Shown piece by piece: positions 1 through 9,603 of a stretch of DNA of 64,000 nucleotides. The notes below the pieces were generated by a model, which did not search any database, had not been told where the DNA came from, and was given only the letters and a program-made list of their open reading frames with translations. Positions within the stretch are counted from its first letter, which is position 1. Every line of letters begins with the position of its first letter. Source of the DNA: Bifidobacterium sp. ESL0745 (GTDB lineage Bacteria; Actinomycetota; Actinomycetes; Actinomycetales; Bifidobacteriaceae); assembly GCF_029433335.1 (NCBI RefSeq), contig NZ_JAQTHX010000001.1, forward strand, positions 1,364,001 to 1,428,000, read 5' to 3'. The translations under genes and the position numbers were made by a program.

Positions 1-1
1 G

Positions 2-694
2 CAATTCGGGCGCGCCTTGCAGCAGGTGCAGAAAGATTGTGGATTCAACACAACTCCTCTGATAGCCGAAGGCCGCTCGCGATTCCCGACACATCATCAA
101 TTGCCACATTCACAGCGGCAAATCAGAGTGCAAAGCGCACCCATGCACCAGCACAAACAGTCGGAAAAGCCTCTGATCATAGCTCTGGCAACGGTAATCG
201 TGGCGGCAATCATCGTGGCTGTCTTTGCGCTCGTCATCATTCCGCGCACGGATACCGGCAAATCCGGCGAGCGCATCCATATCGACACCACGGTAGCAGC
301 GAATCCCAAAAGCCCGTCAAACATCAGGAGCGAAGGGAACAAACAGGAAGATGACAACAATCAGGACAATCAAAAGGATGGCGTCACTCGGCAGGATGCG
401 AACCTCGCGGTACCACAGGCCGTGAATCTCATCGGAACATCCGATGGTCGGAACGTGACGTTCACCTGGGACAACCCGAAGCCGGAAGAGGGCGACGCTT
501 ATGCATGGGCCGAAATCGAAAACGAATCGACGGCACCCGGTACGCACATGACCGTCGTCCATGACACCAAAGTCTTAGTAAAATCCGAGGAGACCAAGCC
601 CCAGACATGCATTCAGGTGAGCATCATAAGGCCTGACGGACGCATGTCCGATTCACCAACGACAGCCTGCGCCATCACGAAACAAAGCCCATAA
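2..694 (+). CDS. Membrane Ser/Thr protein kinase, C-terminal part (partial)
   Basis: The frame is open from base 2, so the gene begins left of the window. The first residues (FGRALQQVQ) look like the linker that follows a eukaryotic-like kinase catalytic domain. A single membrane segment follows (LIIALATVIVAAIIVAVFAL, about residues 57-78), then roughly 150 extracytoplasmic residues. These include an Asn/Gln/Asp-rich spacer and a short beta-rich module with two cysteines near the end. No PASTA repeats are visible. In bifidobacteria the kinase Pkb2 precedes an Fn3 protein and a MoxR ATPase, which is the order seen here, so I infer this is that kinase. The catalytic domain is outside the window, so kinase identity is inferred from context and topology. 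Confidence 0.7.
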   Translation, partial: QFGRALQQVQKDCGFNTTPLIAEGRSRFPTHHQLPHSQRQIRVQSAPMHQHKQSEKPLIIALATVIVAAIIVAVFALVIIPRTDTGKSGERIHIDTTVAANPKSPSNIRSEGNKQEDDNNQDNQKDGVTRQDANLAVPQAVNLIGTSDGRNVTFTWDNPKPEEGDAYAWAEIENESTAPGTHMTVVHDTKVLVKSEETKPQTCIQVSIIRPDGRMSDSPTTACAITKQSP

Positions 695-774
695 AAGAAG
701 CCATAAATGCAATACAGCAACGGGTTCGGTTGAGACCCTGCCATAGAGAACAAATGACGAGAAAGAGGCATCCA

Positions 775-3700
775 ATGACGGTACCACATAATGATCGAGA
801 CAATAGACCCATCCGCCTGACTTTGCGATGCCTGAATTCAGGGAAAAACCGACGCTGGCTTACTCCGGCGCTCGTCCTGCTTATGCTGCTCGGCATCGTC
901 GCCGGGGCCATCATCATCAACACCTTGACCCGCACTCACGTTCATCTTGACGACGGAACGGTCTGGGTCACCTCTTTGAAAGACCGCAAGGCCGCACGCT
1001 TCAACGTCAAGCTTCAGCAGGCCAACGGAGCCGTCTCGCCAAACACCGCAACCTTCGACATAAGCCAGTACGATGACGACGTGGTGCTTTCCGGCACAGC
1101 CAAGGCACAGGGTATCCGCGCTTCGAACCTCACCATCCACGGCGAAAGCGAAATCAACGATTCCATCCTGACATTCACCAACGGAGGCACCACTGCGTTC
1201 GCAAACCCAAAAACCGGCAGCGTCTGGATCGGTAATTCCGCCAACCTAGACTCCATAACGCCAAAGACTTCTTCACCCCAAATGCGGCTTGGGGCCCATG
1301 GGCTTGTCACAATCGACCGCAACGGCACGGTCTACGGATACCGCCCTGCAGACGGGACCGTTCTGAAAATGAAAAACATCCGCGGCACCATAACAACACT
1401 CGAATCGCTCACCGGCGGCAAACGGGTCAACGCCGAAAGCTTCACCGTGATCGAGAACCGACCGGTCATTGCAGCGAAACAACACATCATGTGGCCAGGC
1501 GGCAGCGCAAAGATTGATTCGCAAGGACCGGTCAGTCTGCAAGCTCCCGCCAGCGACAACGCCCAAGGAGACTGGGTGGAAGCGAGCGCATGCAACGGCG
1601 TTTTCACTGTGGATTTCAGGCACGGCGGCAAATCCTCCGCATTCATGAACGCAGGCACCTCAGACCCTGCACAGCCCGTATCTTCCAACGGTTGCGTCTA
1701 TGCCGCATTCTCACAGGAGGCGCACAACTATATCCGCCTGTGTTCACCGAGTAGCGCCTCCGGGAAATCCCAAGAAAAAGACTCCGGCAAAGCCCAATGG
1801 CAGACGCTGCAGTCCATCAGCCCAACTTCCCAGCTCGTTTTCCGCACCAACCACCGGCTTGTGGTCCTCAACGACGTGACCAACGGCAACGTGTGGAACC
1901 CCGACGAATCCAACAAAGTCATCAGACTTCAGTGGCGTCAGATCAAAACCAAGAAGACCACGGATCAAGAGAAGAATTCCGATTCCGCCGACAACCAGGC
2001 GCAATTTAGACCTACCTGCTCGACCAAATCCGGCGAGATCAAGGCACAGGACGATGATCTCGGCACACGCGTGGGCGCCCAGCAAATCCTTGACGTGCTG
2101 CGAAACGACGAGCAAAGCGACTGCTCAGTGCTGCATATCACCAAAATCGGCCCCGTTTCAGGCACGTCAATCATCGTCTCGCCGATCTATTCGGGCCGTT
2201 ATCTGCAGCTAGACACCACCGGCGCCAGTATCGGCAAGGCAAGCTTCACCTACGAAATCAACGATGGACGGGGACAGAGCAGCGCCGCGACCGTGAATCT
2301 GAACATCACCGGCGGCACTTCGAACCTCGCACCATTGCAGAGCGATACCCCTCCCGAATACGAGGTGGAGCAAGGCGCCACATTCACGTTCAACGCCTTG
2401 GGAAGCTTCACCGACCCTGAAGGCGACCCGATGACCCTTGTTTCGGCCGCGGCACAAAACAACAACCAAGTCATCGTCTCCACGCGCGCCGACGGACAGC
2501 TCATCTTCAACACCGGTTCACTGACGGGCGGCCGTGTAGGCGTGGAGGTCTTCGTTTCCGACGGAACGCATGTCGGCAAAGGAGTGGTCTACTTCTCGGT
2601 ACGACCGGCGAACACCTTGCCGGCACTGATCGATGCAGTGAGCAGGAACACCATGCCGGACACCTCCACAACCGTTGACCTTAAACCCTACGTGCATCGA
2701 ACCAGCATCCAACCACCAACGCTTTCGGCGGTAAATACGCCAACCGGCACAACCACCTCAACGAATCCGGCAGATTGCTCCTTCACCTTCAAGGCGAGCA
2801 ACCCGGGCACCTACTATGTACCGTATACCGTCAGCCAAGGCAGCATCGAAACTCAAGGGCTAGCGCGCTTGGAAGTAGCGCCGGTGGCCGGCCAGTCCGC
2901 AAAACCTGTGGCCGCCAACGACGTGGGGCTTCTGGGAGCCGATCGTACGGCCATTGTCGAGCCGCTGGATAACGACACCGACCCCATGGGCGGCGTGCTT
3001 TCCATCTCTTCGGTGAACGTCGATCCGAAGTTGGGAATCAAAACCGGTCTGGTGGCACACAAGCGCATTTATATGACCGCCCATCAAATCCCCACCAAAC
3101 CGGTCAAACTCACCTATACGGTGACCAATGCCGCAGGCTCGTCACGGGGCACCATCGTACTTCAGCCGCCCGCCCTGACAACCGCCAACGCCACGCCGAA
3201 AGCGGCCAACGTCAATGTCAATGTGCGCACCGGCGGCATCGTCGGCGTCGACGCAATCGATCACGTCTCGCATCCCGACGGCACCACCATAAAGCTGCAG
3301 AACACACTGCAATTCGACAAGAAGACTTTCAAAGGACTGGTTTTCGTCTCAGGCGACAGCGTACGCTACCAGGCTTCTGATATCCCCGGCGTCTATCCGG
3401 TGATCTATACCGTGCACGACAACATCGGCAATGTGGCCTCCGGCGTCATCACCATCACCGTGCATGAAAAGAATGTCGACAACAAGGCGGCCCCGACCCC
3501 GCAGGATACGCAGGCGCAGGTAGCCGCCGGACAGAAGGTCCGCATCCCCATCACCTTGACGGGCATCGACGCCGATGGCGATGACGACACCCTGCTCGGT
3601 CTGGGCGACAAATACCCGAAACTAGGACGTATCAACGAAGTCGGCGCCAACTACATGGTTTATGAGGCCTACGCCGATTCGTCGGGCACCGACACTTTCT

Positions 3701-6700
3701 CCTACGCCGTCGAGGATTGGACCGGTCAGCGAGCCCAAGCCCAGATTCGCATGGGCGTCTACAAAGGCACCTCCGATTCAGGGGTATACGCACGAGACGA
3801 CCAGGTGATGCTGCGGCCAAATACCGAAGCCAACGTGCCGGTGACCCAGAATGACATCTCTGGCAACAACACCGACCTTGCAATCCGGAAAAATCTGCAG
3901 ACCCAAGGCGTCGATGCTATCGCCAGTGACAACATGATCTCATTCAGGACCCCATCCCAGGCAGGAACGTCATACATCATCTATACCGTCGAAGACAAGG
4001 CAGGCCTGACCGATACCGCAACCCTGACCATTGTCGCCAACCCGAACGCACCGATCGAACCGCCGACGGCCTACGATTACCGGGTGCCCCCAGCAGCCAC
4101 GCTTGACAAGAAATCCGTGGACATCAACCTTTCCCAGTGGATCGCGAACCCCTCCGGCACCGCCGAAGAACTCAAGGTCGGCATCGATTCCACAGCTTCC
4201 GACCATGCGAGACTCAAGGATGGGGCCAAATCCACCACGGTGAGCATCGACCTGACCGACGAGGCCAGAAGCGTGCCTTACACGGTGACGAACACCACCT
4301 ACCACACCACCTCAATGGCATTCGTACAAGTTCCGCAGTATGGCGTCTTCCCGCCGATGCTGCGGCCCAAAGCACCGCCGATCAAGGTCAACGCCAAAAA
4401 CAGCGTCACCATCGACCTCGCAGACTACGTGCGTGTCGGCCCAGGCAAAACCCCTTACGTCGACAAGAGTTCGATCAGCGCCACCAAAAGCGGCAACATG
4501 GATTATTACATCAACGATCAGACCTTGAAGTTCACCGCTCCGCGTGATTACGCCGGCCCGGCCTCCATCACGTTCACGGTTTCCGACGCCAAACGCGACG
4601 ACCACAGCAAGGATAAGAACGGTTCCAAACAAGCCAAAATCATCAATTCGTCCGTGCTGACCTTGCCCATTACCGTCATCGGCCGTAAGGTGCCGGCGCC
4701 GACGTTTTCCTCTCCTACCATCAGCGTCGCAGCCGGCGAGGACGCCAAGACGATCGATCTGAAAGTCCTTACCCATGCCCCGAGCAGCCTTGACGAAGAC
4801 GAAAAGGACTATTCATATTCCGGCGGTCAGGCCTCGGGGCCGGTTGAATCACACCTGAATAGCGACGGCAGACTCACCATCAAGGCCCCGGCCGACGCCA
4901 CCGTGGGATCGATTGTGAGCATCCCGATCACCATCAAATACTCCGACGGCACCGTTTCGGCAGGGCTTACAGCACAGGTGGTGCAATCCACACGGCCACT
5001 GGCTCAGATCCCCGGAACGCACAAACGTATGAACGCCGGAGATGATGCTTCCATCGACATTCTCTCCGGAGCATTCAATCCGTTCCCCGGCACGCCGCTT
5101 ACTGTAGTCGGCTGCCAGGCCGACGACACCGCAAAACTTAAAGTCGGCTGCGGGGCCAAGGGCACCATCTCAATCCACGCCGCCACAGATATCGGTGCTT
5201 CGTCGAATACGGTGGTGGTCAATGTGCAGGACGCCACACACACCAAGGAGCGCGAAGCCAGCACCACCATCACCATCTCAGTGATCGACAAGCCAGACCC
5301 GCCACTGCTCTCTGCAGTCGCCGGCCTGCCAGCCGATGGTGCCGTCAACCTGAGCTGGACGCCGGGAGCGGCCAACGGCAGCCCCATCAGCGAGTATGAG
5401 GTCGATTATGACGGGCAAAGCCAATCCTGCGGGTCCGTGACCACATGCACCATCACCGGGTTGACGAACGGCAAGACCTATTCGTTCAGCGTCAAGGCAA
5501 GGAATGAAGCAGGCTGGTCGAACCCTTCGAACGCCGTCGACTCGATTCCCGATAAAGTGCCCGATGCACCAGACGGCATCGTGGTCACCGGCGGCTACCA
5601 CAAAATCACGGTCAGTTGGAATGCGCCCAGCTACACCGGAAGCCAACCCGACGACTATACCGTGAGCATGAACGGGAAAATCAAGCATACGAGTGGGCTG
5701 AGCCAGACCTTCGAGCTCGGAAATGGAGAGATCAACGACGGTTCCACTTTCATCGCCACCGTACGCGGCCACAACCGCGCCGGAGACGGACCGATAAGCC
5801 CAGTGGCGTCTGCAGGTGGCATTGCGGCCTGGGGCGACCCGGATGCCCCAGAAGTCGCCCTCAGTCAACCGGACGAGAATCGCATGAAAGTGGTCGTCAA
5901 ACCCGGCAATATGCATAACGCCGGCTGCCAGGCAATCACAGTCGCCGGACACGGCACGCTCGACTGCAACGAATCAAACACCACATTCGGTCTGTCGACC
6001 GACGACTATGACAAGCCGATGAGCGTGAACGCGACAATCGTCCCGAAAAGGAACGCCCATCAGTCCAGCGCCGACAGCAACACCTACACTCCGCATTACA
6101 ATATCAAAACGCCCTCAAACGCAACCTTGAGGCTCAACGACGGCATATGCACGCTGAGTTGGGACGGCAACGGTCAACGCACCGGTTACCGGATCTCAGG
6201 AACACACCAAGGCTCGGTGGGTGACGCCGAACATACAAGCTTCAGCTACCCCATCAGTCCGTGGGCAGGCTGCGGCAACGAGTCCGTGGCCCAAATGCTG
6301 CATGAAGCCATCGGACCGACTGCCGACGCCAACGCCGTAGGCGAGCAGATTTACAAAAAGCAGGCGAAAATCAATACCGCTGGTCTGAATTTGACCTGGT
6401 CAAGTACCGATCGCAATATCCTGAACATTTCCGGCGGATCCGTTGAGGACTATGGTCATGGCCAGGTCGTATTCGCCCTCCACGCCAAAGGCAAGGATGA
6501 TGTGGCATGCCATGGATGGCCCGGCACTCCGGCCACTTGCGTCATCCCGGAACCTGCAAGTCCATCAGCGTCACAGAAATACCCTGATGACAATGCCGCC
6601 TATTCCTGGACCATCAATGTCATCGGCGACGGCGGGGTCGATCCCAATGCCTTCAACGCCAGCAAAGACGGCGGCAACAGCGCCTTCGCAAACACGCGCA

Positions 6701-6960
6701 AGATCCTGCCCCAATTGCCTTCCCCACCCAGCGAGACAACGCCGCCGGACACAACACCGCCCGAAGAAGGTACAACACCACCCGACGAAACCACACCACC
6801 CGACGAAACAGTACCGACTACACCGTCGGACAACACTGAACCCGTCATTCCCGCAACGCCGCAATCGCTCAATCTCGCCGACGCCTTCCCCACCCTTCAA
6901 CGACGCCTGGTGAGCATGAGCATCGCCAAGGATCCCAACCAACGTAGAGCTCCAACATGA
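775..6960 (+). CDS. fn3: Giant anchored surface protein with tandem Ig-like and fibronectin III domains
   Basis: This 2061-residue protein starts at the ATG at 775, which has AAAGAGG six bases upstream; in-frame starts further upstream (730, 754) lack as good a site. A short cytoplasmic tail is followed by one membrane segment (about 30-51), so most of the protein lies outside the cell. Residues about 55-430 are beta-rich and may form a propeller. Residues about 450-1490 are tandem cadherin/Big_9-like modules with DPEGDPM and DNDTDPMGG type motifs. Two clear fibronectin III domains follow (about 1504-1587 and 1592-1682), with a weaker third. The C-terminus has a Pro/Thr-rich stretch with repeated TTPPDE (about 1981-2032). 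No LPXTG signal is present, so the N-terminal helix is the anchor. It lies 80 bp after the kinase gene and is probably co-transcribed with it. It corresponds to the Fn3 component of the PFNA cluster. An adhesin or receptor role is inference. Confidence 0.85.
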   Translation: MTVPHNDRDNRPIRLTLRCLNSGKNRRWLTPALVLLMLLGIVAGAIIINTLTRTHVHLDDGTVWVTSLKDRKAARFNVKLQQANGAVSPNTATFDISQYDDDVVLSGTAKAQGIRASNLTIHGESEINDSILTFTNGGTTAFANPKTGSVWIGNSANLDSITPKTSSPQMRLGAHGLVTIDRNGTVYGYRPADGTVLKMKNIRGTITTLESLTGGKRVNAESFTVIENRPVIAAKQHIMWPGGSAKIDSQGPVSLQAPASDNAQGDWVEASACNGVFTVDFRHGGKSSAFMNAGTSDPAQPVSSNGCVYAAFSQEAHNYIRLCSPSSASGKSQEKDSGKAQWQTLQSISPTSQLVFRTNHRLVVLNDVTNGNVWNPDESNKVIRLQWRQIKTKKTTDQEKNSDSADNQAQFRPTCSTKSGEIKAQDDDLGTRVGAQQILDVLRNDEQSDCSVLHITKIGPVSGTSIIVSPIYSGRYLQLDTTGASIGKASFTYEINDGRGQSSAATVNLNITGGTSNLAPLQSDTPPEYEVEQGATFTFNALGSFTDPEGDPMTLVSAAAQNNNQVIVSTRADGQLIFNTGSLTGGRVGVEVFVSDGTHVGKGVVYFSVRPANTLPALIDAVSRNTMPDTSTTVDLKPYVHRTSIQPPTLSAVNTPTGTTTSTNPADCSFTFKASNPGTYYVPYTVSQGSIETQGLARLEVAPVAGQSAKPVAANDVGLLGADRTAIVEPLDNDTDPMGGVLSISSVNVDPKLGIKTGLVAHKRIYMTAHQIPTKPVKLTYTVTNAAGSSRGTIVLQPPALTTANATPKAANVNVNVRTGGIVGVDAIDHVSHPDGTTIKLQNTLQFDKKTFKGLVFVSGDSVRYQASDIPGVYPVIYTVHDNIGNVASGVITITVHEKNVDNKAAPTPQDTQAQVAAGQKVRIPITLTGIDADGDDDTLLGLGDKYPKLGRINEVGANYMVYEAYADSSGTDTFSYAVEDWTGQRAQAQIRMGVYKGTSDSGVYARDDQVMLRPNTEANVPVTQNDISGNNTDLAIRKNLQTQGVDAIASDNMISFRTPSQAGTSYIIYTVEDKAGLTDTATLTIVANPNAPIEPPTAYDYRVPPAATLDKKSVDINLSQWIANPSGTAEELKVGIDSTASDHARLKDGAKSTTVSIDLTDEARSVPYTVTNTTYHTTSMAFVQVPQYGVFPPMLRPKAPPIKVNAKNSVTIDLADYVRVGPGKTPYVDKSSISATKSGNMDYYINDQTLKFTAPRDYAGPASITFTVSDAKRDDHSKDKNGSKQAKIINSSVLTLPITVIGRKVPAPTFSSPTISVAAGEDAKTIDLKVLTHAPSSLDEDEKDYSYSGGQASGPVESHLNSDGRLTIKAPADATVGSIVSIPITIKYSDGTVSAGLTAQVVQSTRPLAQIPGTHKRMNAGDDASIDILSGAFNPFPGTPLTVVGCQADDTAKLKVGCGAKGTISIHAATDIGASSNTVVVNVQDATHTKEREASTTITISVIDKPDPPLLSAVAGLPADGAVNLSWTPGAANGSPISEYEVDYDGQSQSCGSVTTCTITGLTNGKTYSFSVKARNEAGWSNPSNAVDSIPDKVPDAPDGIVVTGGYHKITVSWNAPSYTGSQPDDYTVSMNGKIKHTSGLSQTFELGNGEINDGSTFIATVRGHNRAGDGPISPVASAGGIAAWGDPDAPEVALSQPDENRMKVVVKPGNMHNAGCQAITVAGHGTLDCNESNTTFGLSTDDYDKPMSVNATIVPKRNAHQSSADSNTYTPHYNIKTPSNATLRLNDGICTLSWDGNGQRTGYRISGTHQGSVGDAEHTSFSYPISPWAGCGNESVAQMLHEAIGPTADANAVGEQIYKKQAKINTAGLNLTWSSTDRNILNISGGSVEDYGHGQVVFALHAKGKDDVACHGWPGTPATCVIPEPASPSASQKYPDDNAAYSWTINVIGDGGVDPNAFNASKDGGNSAFANTRKILPQLPSPPSETTPPDTTPPEEGTTPPDETTPPDETVPTTPSDNTEPVIPATPQSLNLADAFPTLQRRLVSMSIAKDPNQRRAPT

Positions 6961-7005
6961 ACGGCAATACGAACGGCACAACGCGCAACAGGAAAGCAAA
7001 ACCTT

Positions 7006-7032
7006 CACGCGTGTGCCCCCTACGCACGCGTG
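7006..7032. promoter_or_regulatory. Pair of CACGCGTG palindromes in the fn3-moxR gap
   Basis: The self-complementary octamer CACGCGTG occurs at 7006-7013 and again at 7025-7032, 19 bp apart, in the 143-bp gap between the Fn3 gene and the MoxR gene. It could be a double operator, or in RNA an imperfect hairpin that acts as an attenuator or processing site. Confidence 0.35.
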
Positions 7033-7103
7033 CATGTCCTCGAATCCGAAAGTAACGAAGAGCCTACACATCAAACAGTCACGACAAATGTAAAGGAGAA
7101 CCG

Positions 7104-8249
7104 ATGAGCACGAACCAGGCAGATCAGGCCAGCGAAGAGACAGAAATCTCGGATGCCACGCATCTGTCCGAAGCCACCCATTTTCCGCGTCTCGGTGAAG
7201 GTCCGAACGCAACGCACGAGCGCAAGGCAGCGACTTCGTCGGATACGTCCGCGTCGTCGAAAACCGCGACCGAATCGGCGATTATCGAGCCCTCGGATGC
7301 CTCCATTCTCGAATTCAAGCGTTCCTTCGACGCATTGGTCAGCAACGTCGGCAAAGTCGTGGTTGGTAAGCCCGATCCCATCAAACTGTGTGTCACAGCG
7401 CTGATGGTCGGCGGTCACGTCCTGCTGGAAGACAACCCCGGCACCGGCAAAACCCAGCTGGCACGCGGTCTCGCCAACTCCATCGACACCTCCTTCAAAC
7501 GCATCCAGTTCACCCCCGACCTGTTGCCCAGCGACGTGGTGGGCGTGACGTTCTACGGCCAGAAATCCGGTGAATTCGAATTCCGTCCCGGCCCGATCTT
7601 CGCCTCGATCGTGCTGGCCGACGAAATCAACCGCGCCTCGCCGAAAACCCAGTCCGCTTTGCTTGAGGTGATGGAAGAGCAAAAGACCACTGTGGATGGC
7701 AAGACCTATGCCATGCCACAGCCGTTCATCGTCATCGCCACCCAGAACCCGTTGGAACAATTGGGCACCTACAAGCTGCCCGAAGCGCAGATGGATCGTT
7801 TTCTTATCAGGACATCGATCGGCATTCCCGGCCACAACGTGTCGATCGGTATCCTCAAAGACCTCGACATCAGCGACCGAGCCGAAACCATTTCTCCGAT
7901 CCTCGCCGGCGAGGACATCGTGCGCCTGCGTAGGACGGCGAGCCTGGTACACGTCGACGACCGTATCCTCGAATACATCGAACGCATCATCGAGGCGACC
8001 AGATTGAACGAGAAGCTGCGGGTGGGTTCCTCCATGCGCGGGGCCTTGGCACTGACACGCTGTGCACGGATCTGGGCCGCCGCCGACAGTCGTGATTACG
8101 TGATCCCTGACGACGTGCAGGATCTGGCAGTTTCCGTGCTCGCCCACCGCATCATCCTGAATGCCGAGACCGCCTTCCGCGGAGAAAAAGCCGAAACGAT
8201 CGTACGTGAAATCGTCGAATCCATTCCGGCCCCGACCATGGCAGAGTGA
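7104..8249 (+). CDS. MoxR-family AAA+ ATPase
   Basis: A 381-residue cytoplasmic AAA+ ATPase of the MoxR family, whose members act as chaperones that mature or activate partner proteins. Visible motifs are Walker A (DNPGTGKT, about residues 111-118), Walker B (ADEINRASPKTQSALLEVME, about 172-190) and the sensor stretch IATQNPLEQ. The first 70 or so residues are an acidic, Ser/Thr-rich extension that MoxR proteins usually lack; it could be a target for the adjacent kinase (inference). The start at 7104 has a strong AAAGGAGA site. The DUF58 gene follows after 10 bp. MoxR-DUF58-transglutaminase is a widespread conserved trio; no VWA-domain gene is next to it here. It corresponds to the aaa-atp gene of PFNA. 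Confidence 0.93.
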   Translation: MSTNQADQASEETEISDATHLSEATHFPRLGEGPNATHERKAATSSDTSASSKTATESAIIEPSDASILEFKRSFDALVSNVGKVVVGKPDPIKLCVTALMVGGHVLLEDNPGTGKTQLARGLANSIDTSFKRIQFTPDLLPSDVVGVTFYGQKSGEFEFRPGPIFASIVLADEINRASPKTQSALLEVMEEQKTTVDGKTYAMPQPFIVIATQNPLEQLGTYKLPEAQMDRFLIRTSIGIPGHNVSIGILKDLDISDRAETISPILAGEDIVRLRRTASLVHVDDRILEYIERIIEATRLNEKLRVGSSMRGALALTRCARIWAAADSRDYVIPDDVQDLAVSVLAHRIILNAETAFRGEKAETIVREIVESIPAPTMAE

Positions 8250-8259
8250 AAGCAACACC

Positions 8260-9603
8260 ATGTACTCCTCTTCAGACCAACGCCAGATTCCGATTGCAGT
8301 GTCCGAATTTTCCGCCACTGCCCCAGGCTCCCATGAAAACCACCTTGAAGGCGGTCTGTCAGGAGCGGCGCAAGACGGCGACACCCGCTTTTTTCGCTTT
8401 TCACGCTTGCGGCTGAAGGCGCGTCGGGACATGGACAAATGGCGACAGACACTTCCAAAATGGCTGACCTCCTATATCTCACCGCTCGGCTGGTCGGTAA
8501 CAGGCATCACGGTGGTATGCCTGGCGGCATTCCCAGCCTTCGGATGGCATGAGCTATTGGCCTGTGGCGTCATCGGGCTTATCCTACTCGGCTGCGGCAT
8601 CCTGATGTCATTGGGCAATACAAGATTCCACGTGATGCTTTCCGTTTCCGAAAACCGGATCCAGGTCGGCGATACGGTCAGCGTGTATCTCAACGTCTCG
8701 AACCACACCAAAAGCCCGACCATGGCGGTACGCAGCGACCTGCCCATGGGCGGCAGAAGTGAGCATTCCCGCATTCCCATCCTTGCCCCCGGAAAATCTA
8801 AAGACCGGCAGGTCGCTTTTCGCGCCACCAAGCGCGCGGTGCTTCCGGTCGGCCCGCTGAAAATCAGCAAAGGCGACCCTTTCGGCATCGTTCGTCACGA
8901 GCAATCGCTCACCCAATCATCCACCGTCTTTATCCACCCGAAAACCGTCGTTCTCAACACGCTGGCTTCCGGAATGTTTCGCGATCTGGAAGGCAGCCTC
9001 TCCGGACAAGTGGTCGACGATGACCTTGACTTCTACGGATTGCGCGAATACCGCCCTGGAGATGACACCCGCAATATTCACTGGCTTTCTTCGGCCAAAA
9101 CCGGCACGATGATGGTCCGGCAATTTCAGGCGAGCAAACGCACCGACACCTCGATCACGCTCGGCGTCAACCCGATCGATTATTCCGGCGAGAACGAATT
9201 CGAACTGGCCGTCAGCGTTGCTGCGTCCATCGGTGCCGAATGCCTCATCGAAGACCGACCGTTGGCTATTCATGCTGTCTCGGAAACGCTGGTTGCGCAG
9301 TCGGTAACACGGTTCCTCGACTGGATGAGCGCCGTCAAACCGGATATGGACGAGAATCCGAACCTCGCGCTGACCACGTTGGCCGCAAGCCCCAGTGCCT
9401 CGTTCTATTTCTTCGTCATCGGCTCAGGGACCAACCTTGAACGCCTGCACCGAATCGCCTCGGCACTTGACAGACAATCAATCTGTGTCATGCTTCAAAC
9501 CGATCCCGCAGCCGAAAACACCATCCACCAATACGATGATTTCACCCTTGCCACGTTTTCGGCCCTCAATGACCTGCCGATGATCATGGAGGCACTGAAA
9601 TGA
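8260..9603 (+). CDS. DUF58 domain membrane protein
   Basis: A 447-residue protein with two adjacent membrane segments at about residues 77-116 and a C-terminal soluble DUF58 region. The family hallmark YRPGDDTRNIHW lies around residues 262-273. DUF58 proteins usually accompany MoxR ATPases and are thought to be their clients, but no enzymatic reaction is established. I prefer the ATG at 8260, just after the MoxR stop; an upstream in-frame ATG at 8161 would overlap moxR by 89 bp, and a later ATG at 8431 is also possible. The stop overlaps the next gene's start (ATGA), which indicates translational coupling. Confidence 0.88.
   Translation: MYSSSDQRQIPIAVSEFSATAPGSHENHLEGGLSGAAQDGDTRFFRFSRLRLKARRDMDKWRQTLPKWLTSYISPLGWSVTGITVVCLAAFPAFGWHELLACGVIGLILLGCGILMSLGNTRFHVMLSVSENRIQVGDTVSVYLNVSNHTKSPTMAVRSDLPMGGRSEHSRIPILAPGKSKDRQVAFRATKRAVLPVGPLKISKGDPFGIVRHEQSLTQSSTVFIHPKTVVLNTLASGMFRDLEGSLSGQVVDDDLDFYGLREYRPGDDTRNIHWLSSAKTGTMMVRQFQASKRTDTSITLGVNPIDYSGENEFELAVSVAASIGAECLIEDRPLAIHAVSETLVAQSVTRFLDWMSAVKPDMDENPNLALTTLAASPSASFYFFVIGSGTNLERLHRIASALDRQSICVMLQTDPAAENTIHQYDDFTLATFSALNDLPMIMEALK

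Noticed and set aside
6700..6960. LPXTG sorting signal at the end of the giant Fn3 protein
   Set aside because: The C-terminus is Pro/Thr-rich but has no LPXTG-like motif, no hydrophobic segment and no basic tail.
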